Part shown: positions 52,695 to 60,978 of the stretch, one piece after another | How positions within the stretch are numbered: the stretch's first letter is position 1 | How the letters are laid out: each line of letters begins with the position of its first letter | From: Paenibacillus sp. FSL R7-0337 | GTDB taxonomy: Bacteria; Bacillota; Bacilli; Paenibacillales; Paenibacillaceae | NCBI RefSeq assembly: GCF_037969875.1 | Contig: NZ_CP150218.1 | Location: forward strand, 7,440,001 to 7,504,000 | Length of the DNA: 64,000 bases | Reading direction: 5' to 3' | The notes under the pieces: generated by a model | Databases searched by the model: none | Seen by the model: the letters and a program-made list of their open reading frames with translations, nothing else | Told to the model about the DNA's origin: nothing | Translations under genes and position numbers: made by a program

Positions 52695-52775
52695 AATGGA
52701 TTGATCCCCCTTGGGCAAAGTGTTGGACTGCATTAGCGATTATACTACAAATTGGACGGATGGAGGTTGAACAAG

Positions 52776-53234
52776 TTGACCAGAGATTCACTAGCCATAA
52801 CCGACCCTATCAAGGCTCCTAAGTCTATTCAAACCTTGATAGCTATTCTGATCCCCATTATTTTTCTTTCGCTATCCCCCGGCCTCGATCCGGATAGGCA
52901 TTTCTTTTTATACTACTTCAGACTGGGGTGGATAGGTGTCTGCTGCGTAGCCTTCCTCTTCATTCTCGTTAACGCGCTGCGGAAGGAAGGCCGGCTTCAG
53001 TGGGGGACGGATTCGCTTATTATTCGCAACGAGCACATCTCCGCGTCAGGGATTAAGGTCATTTACATAGATGGTCCGTTAGTAGGAATATTACCTGCAG
53101 GCAAACGGATTGTCCCGGTTAATCTCTGTTTCAGGTTCACAGAAGACACGGCAGCGGTGAGGAAGAGACTAATGAACTGGGCGGAAGAGAACGGAATTAG
53201 GCTGAAATACAAGAGATTTGTCAAATGGCTCTGA
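52776..53234 (+). CDS. hypothetical two-helix membrane protein
   Basis: A 152-residue protein with two membrane helices (about 20-40, LIAILIPIIFLSL, and 52-72, LGWIGVCCVAFLFILV), then a beta-rich domain resembling a bacterial PH domain (SLIIRNEHISASGIKVIYID). I do not recognise the family. TTG 52776 has GGATGGAGG 10 bases upstream; TTG 52767 is too close to that site. Confidence 0.6.
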   Translation: MTRDSLAITDPIKAPKSIQTLIAILIPIIFLSLSPGLDPDRHFFLYYFRLGWIGVCCVAFLFILVNALRKEGRLQWGTDSLIIRNEHISASGIKVIYIDGPLVGILPAGKRIVPVNLCFRFTEDTAAVRKRLMNWAEENGIRLKYKRFVKWL

Positions 53235-53487
53235 ACAGAATATGGAAAGGCGTCTAAAGACAGGGATTCTATAGAACTAGATTGCTTGGAGTTTGTGACT
53301 TTCACCGGATTGTTACTTTACCGTCTGTTGACTATGATCAAGTGGAGCATAACGGAATATTCCTATCAAGCGGAAACAGCTTTGCCGTCCTTTCAAGGGC
53401 GGCATCCGTCTCAGCGAGAAATAGAAGGATAAGTTACCGTGTGAAACCTGTAAGTTCATATATTTAATACAAAAGGGGTGCTGGTAC

Positions 53488-54522
53488 TTGAAAGTACATG
53501 TCACGGATCTGAAGCACGGTGATTGTCTCATGGCAGACACTTTCAATGGTGTAGGGCTGCACGTTCTCCCCAAGGGGACGCGTGTGGAACGGGAAGAGAT
53601 TAGTATCCTGATCCGGCACAAAATTGATTATGTCGATATCGAGCAGCGCAGCGGGCTGAATACGGATGAAGAAGCTGCGCCCAGCCACGGGCTGCACGAT
53701 GATTTTGATCTCGCTATTTTGAATTATGAAGCGATTTTTCTGGAAGCCTTGACGAAGGGCAGCTTCTCGCAGTCGGCAGTCGATGATACGCTGAAGCCGC
53801 TGCTGGAGACGTTGGAAGGGCAAAAGGATGTTGTCTCCCTGCTGCTCCTGTTGGACCGGGATGACATCGATACATATCACCACTCGTTACAGGTGGGCTT
53901 ATTATCCTATTATATTGCTGCGTGGATGGGTTACTCCAAGGAGGAGCGCTTCTTGATCAGCCGTGCAGGCTACCTGCATGATATCGGCAAAAGCCAGGTG
54001 CCCCTGTCGATCCTGAACAAGCAGGGTCTGCTGACGGATTCCGAGAAGGATGAGCTGGCACGGCACACCTTCTATGGCTATGATCTGATCCGCGGCTCCA
54101 AAATGGACGAGGTTACCGCGCTGGTAGCCCTCCAGCATCATGAATATGAGGATGGTTCAGGCTATCCGAATCACTTGCTCAAAAAAGAGATCCATCCATA
54201 CGCCCAGATTGTTTCCGTAGCCAACATCTATATGTCGCTCACCACCTCTACTGCGAACCGTCCCAAGCAGGGGCTGGTCACGGTGCTGCGCAAGGTACAT
54301 GAGATGGGCTTCGGCAAGCTGAACGAGACGGTGGTGCAGGCATTGACCGGACATTTACTGCCGAGCTTCGTGGGCAAGAATGTACAGCTTAGCAACGGCG
54401 AAGTGGGCATGATCGTCATGAATAACCCGCTGGACCTCTTTAAGCCGCTGGTAAAAGTGGGCGAGAGCTTCCGGGATTTGTCGCGTGAACGCAGCCTGTC
54501 CATCGACGAAGTGGTGAACTGA
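53488..54522 (+). CDS. HD-GYP domain protein, probable cyclic-di-GMP phosphodiesterase
   Basis: A 344-residue protein. The HD motif is in RAGYLHDIGKSQVP near 163-176, with HHSLQVGLLSYY before it, and the GYP part is HHEYEDGSGYP near 219-229. Together these mark the HD-GYP family, which degrades cyclic di-GMP. The N-terminal 100 residues lack a receiver domain. Translation starts at TTG behind AAAAGGGGTGC. The next gene encodes an alarmone synthetase, putting two second-messenger enzymes side by side. A terminator follows. Confidence 0.9.
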   Translation: MKVHVTDLKHGDCLMADTFNGVGLHVLPKGTRVEREEISILIRHKIDYVDIEQRSGLNTDEEAAPSHGLHDDFDLAILNYEAIFLEALTKGSFSQSAVDDTLKPLLETLEGQKDVVSLLLLLDRDDIDTYHHSLQVGLLSYYIAAWMGYSKEERFLISRAGYLHDIGKSQVPLSILNKQGLLTDSEKDELARHTFYGYDLIRGSKMDEVTALVALQHHEYEDGSGYPNHLLKKEIHPYAQIVSVANIYMSLTTSTANRPKQGLVTVLRKVHEMGFGKLNETVVQALTGHLLPSFVGKNVQLSNGEVGMIVMNNPLDLFKPLVKVGESFRDLSRERSLSIDEVVN

Positions 54523-54570
54523 ATAACCGGATGAAGAGGCACTGTCCGCAGCGTCCTCTTCTAATGAACG

Positions 54571-54607
54571 GCCAGACTGTCCTTTTGGACGGTTTGGCTT
54601 TTTTTTA
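54571..54607 (+). terminator. terminator after the HD-GYP gene
   Basis: GCCAGACTGTCC (54571-54582), loop TTTT and GGACGGTTTGGC (54587-54598) form a 12-bp stem with two G-U pairs. A run of nine T follows. Confidence 0.9.
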
Positions 54608-54767
54608 TGTGCAGAAAGAAGAAAGGAGCTAGCACGCAGGAGTCCCGGTGACCGGAGGAAGGTTTGTGTTCAAGCCATAGATTGGCTATGATTAATGAGA
54701 GATGGAAGAGTTGCATAGAGATAGAGATTCTAGTCAGTCTGTGCAGCAGCATAAAGGAGAAATGAAG

Positions 54768-55508
54768 ATGCATACCGACAACCAGTTAGAGAAATTGAAG
54801 CAGCTCAAATATGAGCTTACCCGCTTTATGATGATTTACAAGTTCGCTCTTGCCGAGATGGAGACCAAGATTGATATCCTCAAAGAGGAATTCCAGCTCC
54901 TTCACGACTATAGCCCGATTGAGCATACCAAGTCCCGGATCAAATCCCCGGAGAGCATTATGAAGAAAATGCTGCGTAAGAACAGTGAGTTGTCCCTCCC
55001 ACAGATCAGAGCCAGTATTAAGGACATCGCCGGGCTGCGGATCACATGTTCGTTCATTTCGGATATTTATCAGGTTAGCGCCATGCTGCAGAAGCAGGAC
55101 GATCTCAAAGTGCTTGAGGTGAAAGATTATATTAAAAACCCGAAGCCGAACGGTTATCAGAGTCTGCATCTGCTTATCGAGGTTCCCGTATTCATGTCGG
55201 ACTGTCAGGAGCATGTCTGTGTTGAGGTACAGATCCGCACGATAGCTATGGATTTCTGGGCCAGTCTGGAGCATAAAATTTTCTATAAATACAGCCAGGC
55301 GGTTCCTGAGCATCTGACCCGTGAACTTAAGAATGCGGCTGACAAGGCGTACGAACTCGATGTGCAGATGGAGCGGCTGCACCGTGAAATTAAGGAAATC
55401 AAGGATTCGCAGGAGGACGAAGATCCATTCTCCGAGTTGCGGGATATGATTCTGGGCAATCAGCAGTTCAGTCTGCCGGACAACTTTGTTAAGTTGTTGA
55501 AGGAATAG
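54768..55508 (+). CDS. small alarmone (p)ppGpp synthetase (RelA/SpoT synthetase domain)
   Basis: A 246-residue synthetase-only protein, like YjbM and YwaC. The core is near 75-190: SIKDIAGLRITCSFISDIY binds nucleotides and NPKPNGYQSLHLLIEVP with VEVQIRT is the RelA_SpoT signature. There is no HD hydrolase domain. An N-terminal helix and C-terminal coiled coil mediate tetramerisation in relatives. ATG 54768 has AAAGGAG 8 bases upstream. It makes ppGpp or pppGpp in starvation or wall stress. Confidence 0.9.
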   Translation: MHTDNQLEKLKQLKYELTRFMMIYKFALAEMETKIDILKEEFQLLHDYSPIEHTKSRIKSPESIMKKMLRKNSELSLPQIRASIKDIAGLRITCSFISDIYQVSAMLQKQDDLKVLEVKDYIKNPKPNGYQSLHLLIEVPVFMSDCQEHVCVEVQIRTIAMDFWASLEHKIFYKYSQAVPEHLTRELKNAADKAYELDVQMERLHREIKEIKDSQEDEDPFSELRDMILGNQQFSLPDNFVKLLKE

Positions 55509-55518
55509 AATATGGAGG

Positions 55519-56391
55519 GTGGCTGTTAGAAGGCGCATGCATAGAAAAGCCTACGTTACTGATCTGGATGGAACTCTGCTGAACTCGGAACAAAAGCTGT
55601 CGGCATACACTGTACAGGTGATTACAGAAGCGATGGAACAGGGAATGATTATCAGCTTTGCAACTGCAAGAGGATTTATCAGTGCTGACAGCGTAGTGGC
55701 AGATATCCCTTGGAGGTATCCGGTGATTCTTTATAATGGTGCGCTTATCTATGACAGCGTAGCACGTAGGGTGATTGACGGCTACTGGCTGGATCCCGCT
55801 ATTTCCGGGGAAATTATAACGCTGGGGCGGGCTTATGGAATCACCCCTTTTCATTTTTTGCTGGATGCAACAGGCAGTGAGCGGGTGTTGTATGAAGCTC
55901 CTACCCGGACTGGTGATGTGGAGTTCTGTAATTCCCGGAAGAATGATGTGCGTTTCCGTCAGGTAGAGATGCTTGAATGTCCTGCCGGGCACCGGACCGT
56001 TGTAATGACTTTTATAGGTAAGTTGGAGGAGCTGGAGCCGCTTCACCAGAAGGTGCTTGAGCGCTTTGGCGCAGAAGTTCATATTCATTTTATGAAGGAT
56101 ATATACATAGAGGATCATTATTTTTTGGAATTTAGCCATCCGAATGCGAATAAAAGTCAAGGGCTTAAGCTATGGGCACAGCATATGGACCTTCTTGCCA
56201 CGGATATTGTGGTGTTCGGCGATCACTTGAATGATCTGGGCCTGTTCGCTGCGGCCGGGACGAGTGTTGCGGTTGAGAACGCTCAAGAGGAGCTCAAAGT
56301 AATTGCACATGTAATTACAGCATCCAATAATGATGATGGTGTAGCAGTGTTTCTCGCGGAGACTATGAACAAGGGAGCGATTACAGGATGA
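55519..56391 (+). CDS. HAD-superfamily hydrolase, Cof/YkrA type
   Basis: A 290-residue Cof-type phosphatase. Motif I is TDLDGTLLNS (about 12-21), motif III lysine is in ANKSQGLKLW near 212, and motif IV is VFGDHLNDLGLF near 232-243. A large C2 cap lies between. The start is uncertain: GTG 55519 touches GGAGG, whereas ATG 55537 (MHRKAYV) begins like relatives. It overlaps the GH9 gene by 4 bp, so a role in sugar-phosphate turnover is plausible. Confidence 0.85.
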   Translation: MAVRRRMHRKAYVTDLDGTLLNSEQKLSAYTVQVITEAMEQGMIISFATARGFISADSVVADIPWRYPVILYNGALIYDSVARRVIDGYWLDPAISGEIITLGRAYGITPFHFLLDATGSERVLYEAPTRTGDVEFCNSRKNDVRFRQVEMLECPAGHRTVVMTFIGKLEELEPLHQKVLERFGAEVHIHFMKDIYIEDHYFLEFSHPNANKSQGLKLWAQHMDLLATDIVVFGDHLNDLGLFAAAGTSVAVENAQEELKVIAHVITASNNDDGVAVFLAETMNKGAITG

Positions 56392-58013
56392 GTGACAAGC
56401 GTCTTCGTACCATTGCAGTGAACCAGGCGGGTTATTCAAGCGGAGGAGATAAGCTGGCTCTGTTCTCCGGTGATAACCCACGTTATCATATAATTGACAT
56501 AGCAAGTAAGAATGTGGTATTCACCGGACAGACCGGGGCTTATATTGAGGATAAGCCCAGCGGCTGCCGTGTACGCAGCGGAGATTTCTCGGCGCTTACC
56601 TCACCCGGGAAGTACCGGATCGAAGGGGCGGAGGGCGAGCAGTCCGCTGCATTTGTTATTGCAGACAAGCCGTATCAGGAGCTGCAGCAGGGATTGCTGA
56701 AGGCCTTCTATTACTACCGCTGCGGCGTGGAACTTGACGGAGAGTATGCGGGAGCCTGGGGGCATAAGGCCTGCCATCTGGCAGAGGGTACAGTCATCGG
56801 CCAGCCTGGGCTGAGTCTGGACAGCAGCGGAGGGTGGCACGATGCGGGAGACTACGGAAAATACTCCGGGCCGGGAGCGAAGGCCGTAACAGATCTTCTT
56901 CTGGCTTGGGAGCTGTATCCTGCGGCATTTGCTGGTGTACATACGCTTCCAGAGAGTGACGGCAGCCTGCCGGATGTCCTGCTGGAATGCACAGTGGAGC
57001 TGGACTGGCTATTCAAAATGCAGGAGTCCGGCAGCGGCGGGGTCTACCACAAGCTGACCACGGCGCATTTCCCCGGCCTTGATGTGATGCCGGAGGAGGA
57101 TACTGCGGAGCTGTATTTCTCGCCGGTCTCTGCGGCTGCTACCGGGGACTTCGCCGGGGTGATGGCTATGGCGGCGCGGATCTACAAGCCGTTCGATGAG
57201 GCATATGCGGCGCGGTGTCTGGAAGCCGCGCGGGCTGCCTGGAGCTGGCTGACTGCGCATCCGCATGTACCAGGCTTCACCAATCCGCGAGGGATTACCA
57301 CGGGGGAATATGGCGATAAGGTTGACAGCGACGAGCGCTTCTGGGCAGCGGCGGAGCTATTCCGCACGACAGGAGATGAACAATTCCACAGTGCGGCGCT
57401 TGAGCTTGCCAAGCTGCCGTTCCCCAAATACAGCTTCGGCTGGGGGGATATGGGCGGCTATGGCACACTGGCATATCTGCTCATAGGGGAAGCAGGCACG
57501 GAGCCATCTCTCTATGCTGAGCTAAGGGAGGGCTTGCTGGCAGAAGCAGACCGCCTGCTGCGGCAGAGCCATGACGACGGCTACAGAATCTCGCTGCTGG
57601 AGCAGGACTATATCTGGGGCAGCAATATGCTGGTCATGAACCATGCCATGCTGCTGCTGGCAGCGGAACATTTCAGCGGGGAACAGGAATATGCTGCTTG
57701 TGCTCTGGATCATCTGCATTACCTGCTGGGCCGCAATGTGCTGGGGATCAGCTATGTGAGCGGCTTCGGCGAACATGCGGTCATGCATCCCCATCACCGC
57801 CCGTCTGTGGGCGATCATGTGGTTGAGCCGGTTCCGGGCTTGGTGGTTGGCGGTCCGGACCGGGGACTGCATGATGAATATGTGAAGGAGCATTTGCGGC
57901 GCAAACCCGCAGCCCAGTGTTACGCGGATCACGAGGACAGTTATTCTACGAACGAGGTAACGATCTACTGGAATTCACCGGCATTGTTCGTGACGGCGAG
58001 ATTCAATTGCTGA
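56388..58013 (+). CDS. glycoside hydrolase family 9 enzyme
   Basis: A 541-residue GH9 protein. An N-terminal immunoglobulin-like CelD_N domain (about 1-90) precedes an alpha-barrel catalytic domain. GGWHDAGDYGKYSG near 143-156 carries the catalytic-base Asp, HPHHRPS near 465 is the substrate His motif, and DSYSTNEVTIYWNSP near 519-533 holds the acid Glu. No signal peptide or cellulose-binding domain is present, so it probably trims imported oligosaccharides rather than cellulose. It is coupled to the HAD gene by ATGA. Confidence 0.93.
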   Translation: MSDKRLRTIAVNQAGYSSGGDKLALFSGDNPRYHIIDIASKNVVFTGQTGAYIEDKPSGCRVRSGDFSALTSPGKYRIEGAEGEQSAAFVIADKPYQELQQGLLKAFYYYRCGVELDGEYAGAWGHKACHLAEGTVIGQPGLSLDSSGGWHDAGDYGKYSGPGAKAVTDLLLAWELYPAAFAGVHTLPESDGSLPDVLLECTVELDWLFKMQESGSGGVYHKLTTAHFPGLDVMPEEDTAELYFSPVSAAATGDFAGVMAMAARIYKPFDEAYAARCLEAARAAWSWLTAHPHVPGFTNPRGITTGEYGDKVDSDERFWAAAELFRTTGDEQFHSAALELAKLPFPKYSFGWGDMGGYGTLAYLLIGEAGTEPSLYAELREGLLAEADRLLRQSHDDGYRISLLEQDYIWGSNMLVMNHAMLLLAAEHFSGEQEYAACALDHLHYLLGRNVLGISYVSGFGEHAVMHPHHRPSVGDHVVEPVPGLVVGGPDRGLHDEYVKEHLRRKPAAQCYADHEDSYSTNEVTIYWNSPALFVTARFNC

Positions 58014-58033
58014 TCAGATAAGGAGACGGGCCC

Positions 58034-58720
58034 ATGCAGTCATTTAAAGTGATTAGTCTGGATATGTTCCAGACCCTGGTGAATATTGAGAGCAGGCGGG
58101 CAGAGGTCTGGAGGCCGATTCTCCAGCAGAAGTTCAGTGAAGCAAGGGCACTGCAGCTCGGCAAGCAATTGCTGAGCCGTTATTATGCCGCAGCCTGCGA
58201 AGCCCGGGAGGCGGGTACTTTTATCAGTAGCAGAGAGATTTATTACAGAGGGTTTCAGAGCGTATTCCAGGAGTCCGGTTTGGATTGCGATTGTGAGCAG
58301 GCAGTGGATAACCTCTTTGCCCAACACCGGCTGTCTGAAATGTACGAAGACACAGAGGCCTTCTTACAGCGCATATGCCGGGATTATCAAGTGTGCATTG
58401 TAAGTGATACAGATGATCTAATGCTTCCTGAGTTCTACCGGAATTATCCCATCGCGCTGTTCACCTCTGAGACGTATCAGTCATATAAGAATGACACGCA
58501 TAACCGTATGTTTACTGAGGTGATAACCCATTATGGGGTGGAGCCGGAGCAAATTATCCACATTGGAGACTCTGCGTCAGATATTCTCGGAGCAGCCAGA
58601 GCCGGAATCAAATCCTGCTGGCTCAACCGGAACGGTCAGCCCTGGGAGCTTGAAGTCAAGCCGGATGTTACAGCGGGAACACTGGAAGAGGCCTATGAGC
58701 TGATATCCAGAGAACAATAA
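58034..58720 (+). CDS. HAD-superfamily hydrolase
   Basis: A 228-residue HAD phosphatase. Motif I is SLDMFQTLV near 9-17, a DxFxT variant common in 2-haloacid dehalogenase-like enzymes, with motif II VSDTDD near 117 and motif IV HIGDSASDILGA near 176-187. The cap is of the C1 type. The gene lies 20 bp after GH9 and 10 bp before the bacillithiol transferase gene. The substrate is unknown. Confidence 0.88.
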   Translation: MQSFKVISLDMFQTLVNIESRRAEVWRPILQQKFSEARALQLGKQLLSRYYAAACEAREAGTFISSREIYYRGFQSVFQESGLDCDCEQAVDNLFAQHRLSEMYEDTEAFLQRICRDYQVCIVSDTDDLMLPEFYRNYPIALFTSETYQSYKNDTHNRMFTEVITHYGVEPEQIIHIGDSASDILGAARAGIKSCWLNRNGQPWELEVKPDVTAGTLEEAYELISREQ

Positions 58721-58730
58721 CAAAGGAGCC

Positions 58731-59291
58731 GTGAGCGAAATGAACGACAATGTGGACGAGCAGGAGCTGGAATTGTTAAAATACCCGATTGGAAGATTCG
58801 CCGCTAAGGGGAACCGGACAGCAGAGGTGCGGGAAGAATCGGTTGCGGTCTTTAGGCAGTTGGCAGAGGAGCTGCGGGCAGCAGTCCAGCCGCTAACGGC
58901 GGAACAGCAGCATACCCCTTACCGGCCGGGCGGCTGGACCGTGATTCAGGTCGTGCATCATCTCGCCGATACGGGCATGTACGCGTACCTCCGCTTCAAG
59001 CGTGGACTGACGGAGGAAGCGCCGCTGGTTCCAAGCTACAGACAGGATCTGTGGGCGGAACTGAGCGATTCTTCCAACGAACCGGTGGAATCCTCACTCC
59101 AGCTCATCGGACTGCTTAACCGCAGATTCGCGACCTTACTGGAGTCCTTGCAGCCTGAGGATTATGACCGGACCTTCGTAAGCGGCGGTCTTGGTGAGAT
59201 GACACTGGATGCTGCAGTGGAGAGGTACATCTGGCACAGCCGCCATCATATCGCGCAGATTACAGCATTGATCCAGCGAAGCGGCTGGTAA
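58731..59291 (+). CDS. YfiT-type bacillithiol transferase (DinB-like)
   Basis: A 186-residue DinB/YfiT fold protein. KYPIGRFAAKGN at the N-terminus is the YfiT signature. Metal ligands are likely His in VVHHLADTGMYA near 83 and two His in WHSRHHIAQI near 173. This family includes bacillithiol S-transferases of Bacilli, consistent with thiol chemistry. AAAGGAG is 2 bases before GTG 58731; ATG 58740 has a spacer of 11 and may be the true start. A terminator follows. Confidence 0.88.
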   Translation: MSEMNDNVDEQELELLKYPIGRFAAKGNRTAEVREESVAVFRQLAEELRAAVQPLTAEQQHTPYRPGGWTVIQVVHHLADTGMYAYLRFKRGLTEEAPLVPSYRQDLWAELSDSSNEPVESSLQLIGLLNRRFATLLESLQPEDYDRTFVSGGLGEMTLDAAVERYIWHSRHHIAQITALIQRSGW

Positions 59292-59312
59292 ATGATAACT
59301 TTGTTTTAGCAT

Positions 59313-59348
59313 AAAAAGACGGAGGGGTTGTGTACCCTACGTCTTTTT
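59313..59348. terminator. terminator after the bacillithiol transferase gene
   Basis: AAAAAGACG (59313-59321) and CGTCTTTTT (59340-59348), with inner AGGG/CCCT, form a stem with A and T flanks suited to both strands. Confidence 0.85.
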
Positions 59349-59405
59349 ATTTTGTCCGGGACCGGAAAAGGGTGTGGAGGCCCGACGAGTATACGAGGAG
59401 TCTGG

Positions 59406-59481
59406 AATGTATGCGGAAAACAGCATACATTCGGTGGAGACGAGGTTTCCGGGGCAAAATGTATGCCGAAAACAGCATACA
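59406..59481. repeat. two palindromic TGTATGC/GCATACA elements
   Basis: AATGTATGC-8-GCATACATT (59406-59431, loop GGAAAACA) and TGTATGC-8-GCATACA (59460-59481, loop CGAAAACA) lie in tandem. A degenerate copy sits near 38949. They are probably members of a dispersed small repeat. The rest of this 368-base gap holds one terminator and the cupin ribosome binding site. Confidence 0.7.
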
Positions 59482-59659
59482 ATAGCACAGGGCGGAACCG
59501 GGCCCTACGAGACGTTGCTCCTTTTAGGGTTGCAGCCCCATCCAGCCCAGCCCGTCCGCCTAATCTATTATCGAATGAACCTGTCACCTGGGCATGGGCG
59601 GATACATATCCTATAACCAGAACGATAAAAAAACGGCCCCGAGGAAAGGACGGATATGT

Positions 59660-60433
59660 GTGACCTCTTATATGGACTATACGTCGCCCAATACACAGTT
59701 TACGTTTGATATGAATGGCAACACCTTATTCAAGAAGGATGACTGCAATTATATCAACGTACTGGGCATCAAAAATCTGAACACCCTGGAGAATACTTCG
59801 CTGCTCGATATCTATCTCAGCAGATCCAATGTGGTCGAGCCGCATTATCATCAAAATGCCGCTGAGCTGGTCTATTGTATCTCGGGCGCGGCAGTGGTGT
59901 CACTGATCAACCCGTTTACGAACGAGCTGCTGCATTTTCCGATCACTCCGGGTCAGGTTGCCAATGTGCCGCAGGGCTGGTGGCATTATGAAGTGGCCAC
60001 GATGGATTGCACCCATCTGCTGGCGATCTTCGATGCCCCTACACCGGAGGTCATCCTCGGTTCGGATCTTCTGAGCCTAACCCCGGCTAATGTGTTGGCA
60101 CATACCTATTGCCTTAATGAAGCGCTGGTTAAGGAAGCACTCGCTCCGGTGAAGCCTCAGACCTTCATTGGTCCGCCTGCGGATTGCTGTCCCCCTGCGA
60201 AGGCGGCAGCCGAGAATATGAAGGGAACCCACATCGCTCCTGCCAATATGGCGCCGATGATGGCTAATGCGAACATGCAGCCTTACATGCACCAGCAGCA
60301 GGCTCCGCAATCCTTCGGATACCAGCCGATGGCGGTACATGGTTATTATGCGCAGCCATATGCCCAGCCCTACCGCCAGCAGCAATACGTCCAGGCTACT
60401 CCGCAAGCTGTACATGAGGCTGGAACCGAATAA
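59660..60433 (+). CDS. cupin-domain protein with Gln/Tyr-rich tail
   Basis: A 257-residue protein. Residues about 40-140 form a cupin: motif 1 is EPHYHQNAAELVYCISG (H-x-H-x4-E), and motif 2 is VPQGWWHYEV. These could bind a metal as in oxalate decarboxylase-like proteins. The last 60 residues are a low-complexity tail rich in Gln, Tyr, Pro, Met and Ala (AQPYAQPYRQQQY), seen in some spore coat proteins. GTG 59660 has GGACGG 6 bases upstream; ATG 59672 is an alternative. A strong terminator follows. A spore-surface location is a guess. Confidence 0.75.
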   Translation: MTSYMDYTSPNTQFTFDMNGNTLFKKDDCNYINVLGIKNLNTLENTSLLDIYLSRSNVVEPHYHQNAAELVYCISGAAVVSLINPFTNELLHFPITPGQVANVPQGWWHYEVATMDCTHLLAIFDAPTPEVILGSDLLSLTPANVLAHTYCLNEALVKEALAPVKPQTFIGPPADCCPPAKAAAENMKGTHIAPANMAPMMANANMQPYMHQQQAPQSFGYQPMAVHGYYAQPYAQPYRQQQYVQATPQAVHEAGTE

Positions 60434-60451
60434 CAGAATCCAAACAGCACC

Positions 60452-60497
60452 AACGGCAGCGTATTCTGTGAATACAGAATGACGCTGCCGTTTTTTT
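60452..60497 (+). terminator. terminator of the cupin gene
   Basis: AACGGCAGCGT with ACGCTGCCGTT, enclosing ATTCTGT/ACAGAAT with loop GAAT, is followed by seven T. This is a long and stable hairpin. Confidence 0.9.
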
Positions 60498-60543
60498 GCG
60501 AATATAAGAACTTATATGTTTCACATTATAACTTAGCTTGTCT

Positions 60544-60942
60544 TCAGTGATTCTTATCTGGAACCTGGAAGGAATGCAGATAATTCTGAATATCCTCCTG
60601 CGGGGTCTCGAGCAGACCGGCCAGCATGCTTTGAATAGCATACAGGGCCGCAACCTTTTCGTCGATTTCGGTGATTTTGTCGCGGACGAGTTCCTTCAAG
60701 GTCTCTTCATCCATCTTCGAGCCGAGCAGGGCAAGCGCCGCCTGGATTTCTTTCAGTGAATAACCCAGTACTTTGGCATCCTTGATGAACTTCAGCTTCA
60801 CCAGAACATCTGCAGAGTAGATCCGGTATCCCTTAGCGGTCCGCTCCGGCACTGGCAGGATCCCGCTGTCTTCATAGTAACGGATGGTTGCCGCACTCAG
60901 CCCCGCCTGCCGCGCCAGCTCCCCACGGGTCATTCCCTTCAT
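60544..60942 (-). CDS. MerR-family transcriptional regulator
   Basis: A 132-residue regulator. The winged helix is at 3-72 (TRGELARQAGLSAATIRYYEDSGILP), followed by a long coiled coil (about 78-115). There are no cysteines for metal or redox sensing, and the last 15 residues are short. AGGAGG lies 9 bases before ATG. The gene follows the PAF-AH-like gene after 36 bp on the same strand and probably controls it. Confidence 0.9.
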   Translation of the reverse strand: MKGMTRGELARQAGLSAATIRYYEDSGILPVPERTAKGYRIYSADVLVKLKFIKDAKVLGYSLKEIQAALALLGSKMDEETLKELVRDKITEIDEKVAALYAIQSMLAGLLETPQEDIQNYLHSFQVPDKNH

Positions 60943-60978
60943 TTGGCATTCCTCCTGTATTCGATATCTATCTACCTC

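Noticed and set aside
53384..53403. Hairpin GCCGTCC/GGGCGGC before the HD-GYP gene, considered as a riboswitch or terminator.
   Set aside because: No T run follows, and surrounding sequence does not match a cyclic-di-GMP riboswitch that I know.
59328..59663. Open frames covering the palindromic repeats.
   Set aside because: Translations are low-complexity products of the repeats, without ribosome binding sites or homology signals.
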